Source of the DNA: CAYUNA01 sp047629355
Lineage (GTDB): Bacteria > Bacteroidota > Bacteroidia > Chitinophagales > Saprospiraceae
DNA length: 17,424 nucleotides
Reading direction: 5' to 3'
NCBI GenBank assembly: GCA_047629355.1
Contig: JBLHWU010000143.1
Location: 1-17,424, forward strand
The number at the start of each line of letters is the position of its first letter. Position 1 is the first letter of the stretch. The notes under the pieces are model-generated. The model saw only the letters and a program-made list of their open reading frames with translations, did no database searches and was not told the origin of the DNA. A program made the translations under genes and the position numbers. Below are positions 1-6,001 of this stretch, one piece after another.

Positions 1-1
1 A

Positions 2-139
2 CCACCATTTATTGAAAAAGTGATTTATTACCGTGTAAACGAAGGTTCTTTTAAGTTTGAGCAGCGAGAAAATCGTAAGATTATCGAGCTTCCAAAAACA
101 CAGTGCGCGTTGCCTGCGGCAACGCGGGAGGGGTATTAA
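2..139 (+). CDS. 3' end of an unidentified gene, ending inside a REP-like hairpin
   Basis: An open frame enters from the left edge and runs to a TAA at 137-139, giving the last 45 residues of a protein. The visible part (EKVIYYRVNEGSFKFEQREN, then a short basic stretch) looks like an ordinary soluble C-terminus. I do not recognise the family. The last 13 or so residues (TQCALPAATREGY) are encoded by the palindrome at 106-126 and the G-rich bases after it, so the native C-terminus was probably replaced or extended when this repeat arrived. Start and upstream context lie outside the window. It could also be a decayed fragment. The open frame is certain, but that it is translated is inferred only from its protein-like composition. 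Confidence 0.5.
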   Translation, partial: PPFIEKVIYYRVNEGSFKFEQRENRKIIELPKTQCALPAATREGY

Positions 140-156
140 GGGATAAAAACCCCTTT
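104..156. repeat. REP-like palindrome with adjacent G-rich/C-rich arms
   Basis: The arms CGCGTTGCC (106-114) and GGCAACGCG (118-126) are a perfect 9-bp inverted repeat with a TGC triloop, far more GC-rich than the surroundings. GGAG follows at once, then GGGGT (130-134), which can pair with ACCCC (149-153), or AAGGG (138-142) with CCCTT (151-155). A short GC-rich hairpin next to a GGAG or GTAG tetranucleotide is the layout of REP sequences mobilised by RAYT (TnpA_REP) transposases. The assignment rests on that resemblance; no second copy and no RAYT gene are in the window. Confidence 0.55.
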
Positions 157-214
157 GATAAACAAAAGCACCTAAACTGTAAAAGTGCACATTTGTGGCA
201 CTACCAAAAATTAA

Positions 215-496
215 AATATCGATACCTCCATAACACATATCAGACCGCGTTTCAGAATCGAAGTTTCACATCTTCCGAAGGAGATAATCGACAGATTAAA
301 TCTTTTGCTTAAAAAAAATCCACCTGGTCTAAAAGGGAAAATAGTAACGCACCGTATTATCTTGGATATTGTGGATGAGGAAGTTCATTATTGGTCTCCC
401 CTGGTGAGTTATGGCATAGGAAAATATGGAGAACAGTTGGCGAAAGACCAAACGGAAACATTAAAGCATTTTCTAAAAGAAGTAATATTTTTTTGA
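215..496 (+). pseudogene. remnant of a small membrane-protein gene, apparently internally deleted
   Basis: The frame is open from just after a TAA at 212-214 to a TGA at 494-496 but has no ATG near its beginning; the first usable initiation codon is TTG at 305. The translation reads HIRPRFRIEVSHLPKEIIDR, then KGKIVTHRIILDIVDEEVHY followed by WSP, and ends KYGEQLAKDQTETLKHFLKE. From memory, a Bacteroidota family of small membrane proteins has an N-terminal domain ending in a similar HYWSP motif, two or more membrane segments, and a C-terminal tail with a GxxLxxxQxxxLKxFL pattern. Here the two ends are joined directly with no hydrophobic segment between them. The missing start and missing membrane region suggest a pseudogene. 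It lies 10 bases upstream of the SGNH hydrolase gene, so it may still be part of that transcript. An intact short protein starting at TTG 305 is the alternative. Confidence 0.45.
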
Positions 497-506
497 AGAG
501 AAAATC

Positions 507-1508
507 ATGAAAAAATTACTTATTTACAATGGTACAATTCTTTTGTTTTTACTCCTACTCTTGGAAGGTGGACTAAAACTATTTAATACGGATTACCAAT
601 ATTACGAACGAACTTATGCCGCAAAATTCCCAGAAAAAGCAGCTTACCAAATAGACAGCAATTGGGTGAAGTCAGAACCTGATTTAGGTTGGGTTTGTCA
701 GCAAAAAACACATTTAAAGTTTTATCGACAAGATTTTTTTGACGTTAAATACCAAATTAATCAAGAAGGATTTAGAATGCAGAGAGATTTGGATGACTTA
801 CAAAAAACAGCACGCAAGCGTATTTTATTGTTAGGAGATTCTTTCTTATTTGGCATCTTTTTAGAGAATCAGCAAACGATTTCCGCAAAATTACAGCAAC
901 AACTGGGTGAAGATTATGAAGTTTTCAATTTGGCAATTCCAGGTTGGGGTATTGACCAAATGTATCAGGCATACGAAAAATATGTGGCACAAATTCAGCC
1001 AGACCAAGTCATCTTATTATTTATTGATGATGATTTACAACGAACGGTAGAAGCCTTTTTTTGGGGTGCGACGACCAAACGTGCTTATCATTTGGTCAAC
1101 GGACAACTGGCATTTCGAACACCTACAGACGGTAGTTTGAACGCTATAGAAAGTTCCTTTGTTTTTAACTTTCAGATTGTTAATCGACTGTATCATTATT
1201 GGCACCAGCAACAGGGAATTCATTTGAGTAAAGCAATTTTCAATCAATTAGGCTCTCGTGAAAAAGGAAGAGGAAAACCATTGACCATCCTTAGAATACC
1301 TCGGAAAGAACAAGTGCTTCAGAATGATTGCTTCCAAACTAATTTAACTCATTTTTTAAAAAATCAGGACATCAAATTTGATGATTTAATTGAACCGTTT
1401 AAAGGACAAACACATCCAATAGACTATTTATACCTTCCCAATGACGACCATTTGTCTGAAAAAGGAACAGCGTTGGTTGCTAAGTGTCTATTTGATTCCG
1501 TATGGTAA
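507..1508 (+). CDS. membrane-anchored SGNH/GDSL-type hydrolase
   Basis: This 333-residue protein begins with a hydrophobic segment (residues 4-19, MKKLLIYNGTILLFLLLLLE), so it is probably held in the inner membrane with its body in the periplasm, or exported. Family landmarks: block I is GDSFLFG at 110-116, with Ser112 as the likely nucleophile; an NLAIPGWG stretch at 141-148 supplies the usual Asn/Gly oxyanion-hole region; block V is NDDHLSEKG at 312-320, with Asp313 or Asp314 and His315 completing the triad. SGNH proteins of this architecture are esterases or acyl-/deacylases acting on polysaccharides or lipids, but the substrate cannot be read here. The ATG at 507 is the only good start before the hydrophobic segment. 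No partner gene for glycan or lipid synthesis is visible nearby. It converges on the OmpA-family gene across 73 bases that hold no obvious terminator. Confidence 0.85.
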   Translation: MKKLLIYNGTILLFLLLLLEGGLKLFNTDYQYYERTYAAKFPEKAAYQIDSNWVKSEPDLGWVCQQKTHLKFYRQDFFDVKYQINQEGFRMQRDLDDLQKTARKRILLLGDSFLFGIFLENQQTISAKLQQQLGEDYEVFNLAIPGWGIDQMYQAYEKYVAQIQPDQVILLFIDDDLQRTVEAFFWGATTKRAYHLVNGQLAFRTPTDGSLNAIESSFVFNFQIVNRLYHYWHQQQGIHLSKAIFNQLGSREKGRGKPLTILRIPRKEQVLQNDCFQTNLTHFLKNQDIKFDDLIEPFKGQTHPIDYLYLPNDDHLSEKGTALVAKCLFDSVW

Positions 1509-1581
1509 ATCCCCCCGTGATGATACGAGACCAACGCTCCAAACTAAAAAATCACCTTGTTCGTGTACGCTCTACTCTTTT

Positions 1582-3522
1582 TTAAAACCCCAATATCGTT
1601 ACCTCCATCCGCTGATTCTCCAAATGCTCCGGCATCGAACAGTCAACATCATCTTTACAATGGTTCAAAAGCTGCATTTCTCCATAGGCTTTTGTAACCA
1701 ATTGCTGATTAGAAATACCTTGTGAGTACAAATAAATAGCCACATTTACCGCTCGGTTTCGAGACAACGTCATGTTAGCAGCGGCTGTTCCGTAGCTATC
1801 AGTATGCGCACTCAACTCTATTTTTAAATTTGGATTTTCTTTTAGAAGGTTAGCAACGTCCCTTAAAGTAGCGACAATTTTAGGCGTGATTTGATAAACT
1901 TGAAAATCATAAACTGCATTTTCTAGACGAAAAATCTGACCAATAGATAACGCATTCGTTTCCAATAAATTAGTTAAGTCTTTTAGTGCTAAAGCGTCCG
2001 ATTTCAACGTTTTTTTCAAGTCAATGCTTTCTGTTGTTTCAATAGTATTTCCAATATTTGTTCGGCTATTTTGATTTGAAAAATCTGGCGTGTTTTCTTC
2101 CTTTTTCGGTGCTTCTTTTTCTTTTGTTTTGCCTTTTTTCGAGCTTTTCCCCACGGCTTTTATCTTAACCTTCTCCACCTGTGCTTCAGCAGGAATCGCT
2201 TCTATCACCTCTGGCAATTCTGATAAAACAGACGGTCGCTCATTGGTGAAAAATCCAGCTTTTTCTCTGCTATCTACTGCTTCAAAAAGAAAAATATCAT
2301 CATCTCCACCAATCCGATTAGAGGAAAATAAGCCACGGCGTTTTTCGCCATCCAAAGCAATCGAAATATCATCGCTTGCGCTATTAATTGGTCGACCTAA
2401 ATTAATTGGTTTCTGCCAAGTTCCATCCTCATTTCTTCGCGTCACAAACACATCAAATCCACCATAGCCAACATGCCCTTTCGAACAAAAAAACAACTTC
2501 CCTTCTTCATCAATAAATGGAAATCCCTCGTGCGACACCGTATTAATCAACTCACTCAAAAGCGCTGGTCTCCCCCACTCTTCCCCCTTCTTTTTCACCA
2601 TCCAAAGGTCAGTTCCACCAACCCCTTTTTTATCTGAAACAAAAACCATCCAAGTTCCGTCAGGCGAAACCGCAGGGTGCATATAATTGTATTCCGACGA
2701 GCAGAATTTAAGTTTCTTAGAGGTTTTCCAACGATTTTCACCTGCGGACTCTGCGGTAAAAAGCTGCATGTTATATGTTCCATTCTTACTGGTTTCAGAA
2801 TCATTTCTGGTGAAAAATATCGTTGAACCATCTCTCACAAAGGTTGGATTTCCAGTATTCTTATTTAATTCATTTAACTTAATTGAAAACAATTTTGGAG
2901 AATTAAATGAACTATTATCTTCATTATCAGATAAATATAAATTTAAATAATCACGTCCGGTCCAGCCTGATTTTTCTTTCATCAACTTCAAGCCCATTTT
3001 TCTATCCGAAGAAAAAACAATGCCCTCTTTCCAAAAAACAGGCGTCGAATCATCCGCATCAGAGTTGTGCTCAAATTCTGTCACTCGCAAATAAGGAAAA
3101 AATGGCTTAATCGTTTTCACTTCGTCACAGGCCTTTGCCATCAATAGTCCACGCGCATCGTCTGGCTCTAAACGATTAAATTTCAAGAACCATTCTTTGG
3201 CTTCATCGTACTTTTCATTCCCCATCAATACTTCTCCATAATAAAAATAGGTGTCAGATTTCGCTTTGTCTTCCACCACAATTTTAGCGTACAATTCCTC
3301 TGCTTTATCGAGCCGATTGTTCATTCGATAGCAGTTCGCCAACTTCGTTTTTGTTGACAAATTATCTTTAGTTTGCAAGAACACTTCATACAATTCAGCC
3401 GCCTCTGTAAAGTGACTCGCCTTGTACAATTCATTGGCTTTTTGCAGTGCTTTATTTTGCCCAAAAAGTGAAATATTTAGGAATAAAAATAGCCCCCCGA
3501 AGATGAGTTTCTGTAGATTCAT
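1582..3522 (-). CDS. secreted TPR / PD40 propeller / OmpA-family protein, PorE-like
   Basis: The 646-residue product starts with a signal peptide (hydrophobic residues 7-19, likely cleaved after FGQ near residue 22). Residues about 24-145 form TPR-like helices. Residues about 160-440 carry PD40-type propeller blades, for example HPAVSPDGTWMVFVSDKKG and GLFSSNRIGGDDDIFLFE. A long polar, lysine-rich linker follows (about 440-530, with KSSKKGKTKEKE). The end, from about 537, is an OmpA-like peptidoglycan-binding domain: AHTDSYG with Asp575, two cysteines at about 622 and 628, and ENQRMEV with Arg638. In Bacteroidota this order matches PorE, which ties the type IX secretion machinery to peptidoglycan, and many paralogues encoded beside PorP/SprF genes. 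PorE normally also has a carboxypeptidase-regulatory-like domain before OmpA, and I see none here, only the linker. No PorP/SprF gene is adjacent. The architecture is clear; the type IX link is inferred. Confidence 0.88.
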   Translation of the reverse strand: MNLQKLIFGGLFLFLNISLFGQNKALQKANELYKASHFTEAAELYEVFLQTKDNLSTKTKLANCYRMNNRLDKAEELYAKIVVEDKAKSDTYFYYGEVLMGNEKYDEAKEWFLKFNRLEPDDARGLLMAKACDEVKTIKPFFPYLRVTEFEHNSDADDSTPVFWKEGIVFSSDRKMGLKLMKEKSGWTGRDYLNLYLSDNEDNSSFNSPKLFSIKLNELNKNTGNPTFVRDGSTIFFTRNDSETSKNGTYNMQLFTAESAGENRWKTSKKLKFCSSEYNYMHPAVSPDGTWMVFVSDKKGVGGTDLWMVKKKGEEWGRPALLSELINTVSHEGFPFIDEEGKLFFCSKGHVGYGGFDVFVTRRNEDGTWQKPINLGRPINSASDDISIALDGEKRRGLFSSNRIGGDDDIFLFEAVDSREKAGFFTNERPSVLSELPEVIEAIPAEAQVEKVKIKAVGKSSKKGKTKEKEAPKKEENTPDFSNQNSRTNIGNTIETTESIDLKKTLKSDALALKDLTNLLETNALSIGQIFRLENAVYDFQVYQITPKIVATLRDVANLLKENPNLKIELSAHTDSYGTAAANMTLSRNRAVNVAIYLYSQGISNQQLVTKAYGEMQLLNHCKDDVDCSMPEHLENQRMEVTILGF

Positions 3523-3798
3523 TAACGCTTTTTTTTATGCGAAAATCTAATTCGCTGTTACGATTGTGAGTGGGAGGTAGCTTTACAAAAAATAGGGTGT
3601 ACTGGGTGAGAACTTTGACTAAGGGAAAAGGGGAATCAAAACCTACATATTTGACAGGACTATTTTCCGTTTAAGAAATATCCCCGGTAAAGTTGCGTGG
3701 TTTTTTAATTCCGCGTTCCTTTTCTGAAAGTAAAATTAAGATTTTTATATGAAAAACACAAATTATCTATATAATATATAATATTTTTTATAATGTGT
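3523..3798. other. non-coding upstream region of the OmpA-family gene
   Basis: There is no credible gene here on either strand. It holds the 5' flank of the OmpA-family gene, which is transcribed leftwards from 3522. A partial -7-like box, TAGATTTT on the minus strand (3542-3549), lies about 20 bases from the start codon, without a matching -33 element. The right part is extremely AT-rich (3765-3795, a run of TATA-like steps). Confidence 0.4.
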
Positions 3799-3811
3799 TT
3801 CCAAGAGGAGT

Positions 3812-3853
3812 TTGAGGACGCAAATAAATTGCAAAAACCATTTGCATCCTCAA
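3812..3853. repeat. hairpin with 14-bp arms
   Basis: TTGAGGACGCAAAT (3812-3825) is the inverted complement of ATTTGCATCCTCAA (3840-3853) with one mismatch, around a 14-base loop. It sits in gene-free DNA and precedes a second, GC-rich hairpin at 3862-3884, so both may belong to one structured element. Function unknown. Confidence 0.6.
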
Positions 3854-3861
3854 GAACCTAA

Positions 3862-3898
3862 CCTGAGCTGTCGCGGGCAGCAGGCACTGTATTTTTTT
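3862..3898 (+). terminator. possible intrinsic terminator or end of a structured RNA
   Basis: CCT (3862-3864) and GCTGTC (3867-3872) can pair with GGCAGC (3876-3881) and AGG (3882-3884) around a GCG triloop, leaving a two-base bulge. A T7 run follows at 3892-3898. The run is seven bases from the stem, more than is ideal, and no plus-strand gene is known to end here, so this is weak. A stand-alone GC-rich repeat is the alternative. Confidence 0.3.
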
Positions 3899-3968
3899 AA
3901 GGCTCAAAAACCTTGCGATTTTCTAACTTTTCAAATTTAAGTAATGATGAAATAATAGGTCCGACAAG

Positions 3969-4071
3969 TTAGACAGTGGATAATTTTTCTCAGTTTTTAC
4001 TTGAAAGAAGGATAATTGTTGATACTTTGACTAATTTCAAGCAAAAAATGAGGGAAATTTACCCTGTCTAA
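3969..4071. repeat. inverted-repeat element with ~37-bp imperfect arms (MITE-like)
   Basis: The left arm (3969-4006, from TTAGACAG to CTTGAAA) matches the inverted complement of the right arm (4035-4071, from TTTCAAG to CTGTCTAA) with a few mismatches and single-base gaps. The loop of 28 bases has no coding content. Similarity fades just outside, with TCCG-type flanks on both sides. The length (about 103 bases), the TIR-like arms and the absence of a gene suggest a miniature inverted-repeat transposable element or a long-hairpin repeat. No target-site duplication could be recognised. Confidence 0.55.
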
Positions 4072-4080
4072 ATGGCGGAG

Positions 4081-4308
4081 TTATTTTTTATCGTTACTAA
4101 GTAGTTATTCAAGTTAATACTGTCGGATGATTTGGCGATTTTAAATTTGTACTTCGTTAAAAATACTTTTTTTGTTATTAATAAAAGCTAGCGCAGATAG
4201 CAAAGGCTATGTCTGCGTTTTTTGCCTTGTACAAATTCAAAACTCATCCAAATGCTATCCGACACTATTAACTTGAATAGCTACTAAGGGACAAGAAATA
4301 ATATTTTA
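4081..4308. mobile_element. MITE-like element with long imperfect terminal inverted repeats
   Basis: The best-matching arm segments are 4102-4128 and 4257-4283 (25 of 27 paired, core TATTCAAGTTAATA) and 4139-4152 with 4229-4242 (13 of 14). With small gaps the similarity spans about 75 bases per side, 4081-4152 against 4229-4308. The central 76 bases carry a hairpin with a T-run but no reading frame. Long TIRs around a short non-coding core are the hallmark of a MITE. The right edge reaches the yajC stop (4306), so the element abuts or slightly overlaps that gene. The ends are uncertain because no target duplication is visible; an unusually long hairpin RNA is the alternative. Confidence 0.55.
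4192..4223 (+). terminator. hairpin plus T6 in the core of the MITE-like element
   Basis: CGCAGA (4192-4197) pairs with TCTGCG (4212-4217), and TAGC (4198-4201) with GCTA (4206-4209), around an AAAG loop with a two-base bulge. T6 follows at 4218-4223, the form of an intrinsic terminator on the plus strand. On the minus strand the hairpin is followed only by a weaker T-rich stretch, but it could still help end the yajC transcript. Confidence 0.45.
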
Positions 4309-4650
4309 GCTTTTCTCTATACCAACCTTAGCATTATCTGCTTCCACAGAAAAAATAGCTTCGGTCATTTCTTTGGAAATCGCACTTCGCGTTATCCGAA
4401 TGTAATTTTTCGAGCCAACTTCTAGAGTAATGATATTCTCTTCTACCTTGTTTACTTTCCCTAAAATACCGCTTGCCGTCACTACATCGTCTCCTTTTTT
4501 AATGTCATCGGAGAAAGCAGTTTGTTGCTTCTGCTTTTTATTTTGAGGGCGGATAAAAAATACCCAAAATACCACGATAATCAAGACAAAGGGAATCATG
4601 GACATAATTGGATTCGGTGATGCTTGTAAAAAGATGGTCGTCATCTGCAT
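4306..4650 (-). CDS. yajC: preprotein translocase subunit YajC
   Basis: This 114-residue protein has one membrane segment (about residues 17-33), followed at once by the family signature FFIRPQNKKQKQ at 31-42, a basic patch, and a small beta domain (GDDVVTASGILGKV at about 53-66). YajC is an inner-membrane accessory of the Sec translocon that associates with SecDF. Length is normal. Translation may begin at Met1 (4650) or Met3 (4644). It lies 80 bases downstream of the DUF1573 lipoprotein gene on the same strand, an arrangement often seen in Bacteroidota, so the two are probably cotranscribed. The MITE-like element begins at its stop codon, so no partner gene follows in the transcript. Confidence 0.95.
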   Translation of the reverse strand: MQMTTIFLQASPNPIMSMIPFVLIIVVFWVFFIRPQNKKQKQQTAFSDDIKKGDDVVTASGILGKVNKVEENIITLEVGSKNYIRITRSAISKEMTEAIFSVEADNAKVGIEKS

Positions 4651-4730
4651 AGTTTTAAATTGTATAAATACTTGTTATTCAATTATTTGAGGAAATAAAT
4701 TCTCAAATTTCTTAATTCGTTTTGTGATAA

Positions 4731-5261
4731 TTATCTATTCATTTCAGAAGGCTTTGCTTCTGTTGATTTCGCTTTTACTGGCGCATTCGGATCTGGATTT
4801 ACCATTCCTTTTATAAATACTTTAGTCTGATTCGGATAAGTATTCGCGATTATCGTCACGGGCTTACTCTGTTGATTTTTCTTTCCTTTGGTGTTGAATT
4901 TCACCGAAACTTCTCCTTGTTCACCGGGTGCTACCGGGTCTTTTGGCCAGTCTGGCACCGTACAACCACAAGTCGAACGTGCATTGCTAATCACCAATGG
5001 CACTTTCCCCGTATTCGTAAATTTAAAAACGTGTTCCACTACTCCACCTTCATCAATTTCACCGAAGTTATACTCCAATTCCTCAAAATCCATTTTCGCA
5101 ACATTCACAGAATCAACTGTACCGTTAGCCGTTGTCGGATTTCGGATAATGGAACTAATTTTACCTTCCGATTGAATTTCCTCAATGGATTTTTCACTAT
5201 TTCCATTTTGACAAGCCAGAATAGTGCAACCAAGCACTACGCCTAATAGTAACTTTTTCAT
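4731..5261 (-). CDS. DUF1573 domain lipoprotein
   Basis: The 176-residue product begins with a lipoprotein signal peptide ending TILACQ, with Cys17 as the probable lipidated residue. The DUF1573 domain spans about 58-153: YNFGEIDEG (64-72), FKFTNTGKVPLVI (79-91), the signature STCGCTVPDWPKDPVAPGE (96-114) with Cys98 and Cys100, and a final strand ending FIKGMV. The family is abundant in Bacteroidota, folds like an Ig-type beta sandwich and sits in the envelope; its exact role is unknown. A disordered Pro/Lys/Glu tail (about 155-176) follows. It is the first gene of a probable operon with yajC and is divergent from aroK. A -7-type box lies about 50 bases upstream. Confidence 0.92.
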   Translation of the reverse strand: MKKLLLGVVLGCTILACQNGNSEKSIEEIQSEGKISSIIRNPTTANGTVDSVNVAKMDFEELEYNFGEIDEGGVVEHVFKFTNTGKVPLVISNARSTCGCTVPDWPKDPVAPGEQGEVSVKFNTKGKKNQQSKPVTIIANTYPNQTKVFIKGMVNPDPNAPVKAKSTEAKPSEMNR

Positions 5262-5311
5262 AGTCTTACTTTTTTAATTTTAAGTTTTCATACCTTTTCA
5301 TAAACAAGCGG

Positions 5312-5319
5312 CAAAGGTA
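5312..5319 (-). promoter_or_regulatory. Bacteroidota -7 element of the DUF1573-yajC operon
   Basis: Read on the minus strand the bases are TACCTTTG, a full match to the Bacteroidota sigma-ABfr -7 consensus TAnnTTTG, about 50 bases before the DUF1573 start codon. No clear TTTG -33 box is seen at the usual spacing. Confidence 0.55.
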
Positions 5320-5320
5320 A

Positions 5321-5328
5321 TAGATTTG
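5321..5328 (+). promoter_or_regulatory. possible -7 element of aroK
   Basis: TAGATTTG matches TAnnTTTG on the plus strand, about 100 bases before the aroK start. It is separated by a single base from the oppositely oriented -7 box of the DUF1573 operon. The -33 element is not recognisable, so this is only a candidate. Confidence 0.35.
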
Positions 5329-5430
5329 TGGAAATTCTTTTGTGAATGATTTGTGAAAGGAAAAAAATGTCGGAAAAATAGATTTAAACCAGATTATTCA
5401 ATACTTTTCCCAAAATTTTCAATAAAAAAA

Positions 5431-5955
5431 ATGACAAAAATATTCCTCCTCGGCTTCATGGGCTGCGGCAAATCCTACATCGGCAAGCGTTTAGCAAAAA
5501 ACATCAACGCTGATTTTTTAGATTTAGACGACTTGATTGTTGAAACGAACGGGCAGTCTATTTCCGATATTTTCAAAGAAAAAGGAGAAATGTGTTTTAG
5601 ACAATCAGAATCAGACTGTTTAAAATCTTTAAAAAATGTTTCCAATCAAATTATCGCACTCGGTGGTGGTACGCCTTGCTTTTTTGAAAATATGGAGTGG
5701 ATTAATGAAAATGGAGTCAGTATTTATTTTAAAACCAATCCAGAAGTTTTAGCCAAAAGGTTGAAAAATGAAACTTCTAAGCGCCCGTTAATCCAACAAT
5801 TATCCGAATCTGAACTATTGCCTTTTATTAAAAACAAAGTTGCCGAACGCAGCGCATTTTATGAAAAAGCCCATTTGGAATATGCTATTGAAACGGGTAA
5901 CGAATCCATAGTAGAAGATTTGACGAAATTCCTTATCCGCATGACTAATCTTTGA
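5431..5955 (+). CDS. aroK: shikimate kinase
   Basis: The 174-residue enzyme phosphorylates shikimate to shikimate 3-phosphate with ATP, the fifth step of chorismate synthesis, in the cytoplasm. Visible motifs: Walker A GFMGCGKS at 8-15; DLDD at 31-34 (Mg and shikimate binding); Arg57 in CFRQSE; GGGTP at 78-82; lid KRPL with Arg118; and Arg140 in AERSAFY. These are the substrate and nucleotide contacts expected of the family, and length is typical. The frame stays open back to 5353, but the added 26 residues are basic and unlike the family, so the ATG at 5431, just before MTKIFLLGFMG, is chosen. No other aro gene is adjacent. It is divergent from DUF1573 and convergent with tex. Confidence 0.96.
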   Translation: MTKIFLLGFMGCGKSYIGKRLAKNINADFLDLDDLIVETNGQSISDIFKEKGEMCFRQSESDCLKSLKNVSNQIIALGGGTPCFFENMEWINENGVSIYFKTNPEVLAKRLKNETSKRPLIQQLSESELLPFIKNKVAERSAFYEKAHLEYAIETGNESIVEDLTKFLIRMTNL

Positions 5956-5964
5956 GCACCATTC

Positions 5965-5998
5965 CTAATTGCTCATTGTTCACTGCTAATTGCTCATT
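5965..5998. repeat. short direct repeat between aroK and tex
   Basis: CTAATTGCTCATT occurs at 5965-5977 and again at 5986-5998, a 21-base period repeated about 1.6 times. It fills most of the 46-base gap between the two convergent genes. No terminator hairpin is apparent there. Confidence 0.6.
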
Positions 5999-6001
5999 CT
6001 C

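Noticed and set aside
103..312. A 69-codon plus-strand frame starting at GTG
   Set aside because: It begins inside the REP-like palindrome, overlaps the better frame at 215-496, and its translation has no recognisable protein character.
1509..1581. Bidirectional terminator between the convergent SGNH hydrolase and OmpA-family genes
   Set aside because: No stable hairpin with a flanking T- or A-run could be found in these 73 bases.
2090..2467. Open frame on the plus strand opposite the OmpA-family gene
   Set aside because: It is the antisense shadow of a well-supported coding region; the serine/phenylalanine-rich product has no family features.
4872..5246. Two overlapping plus-strand open frames opposite the DUF1573 gene
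   Set aside because: The minus strand encodes a clear lipoprotein with the DUF1573 signature; the opposite frames are by-products of its codon use.
5353..5430. 26-residue N-terminal extension of aroK
   Set aside because: Shikimate kinases begin a few residues before the Walker A motif; the extension is basic, AT-driven and overlaps the probable promoter leader.
5965..6000. CRISPR-like repeat
   Set aside because: There are only two copies of 13 bases with an 8-base spacer and no cas genes; it is a short tandem repeat.
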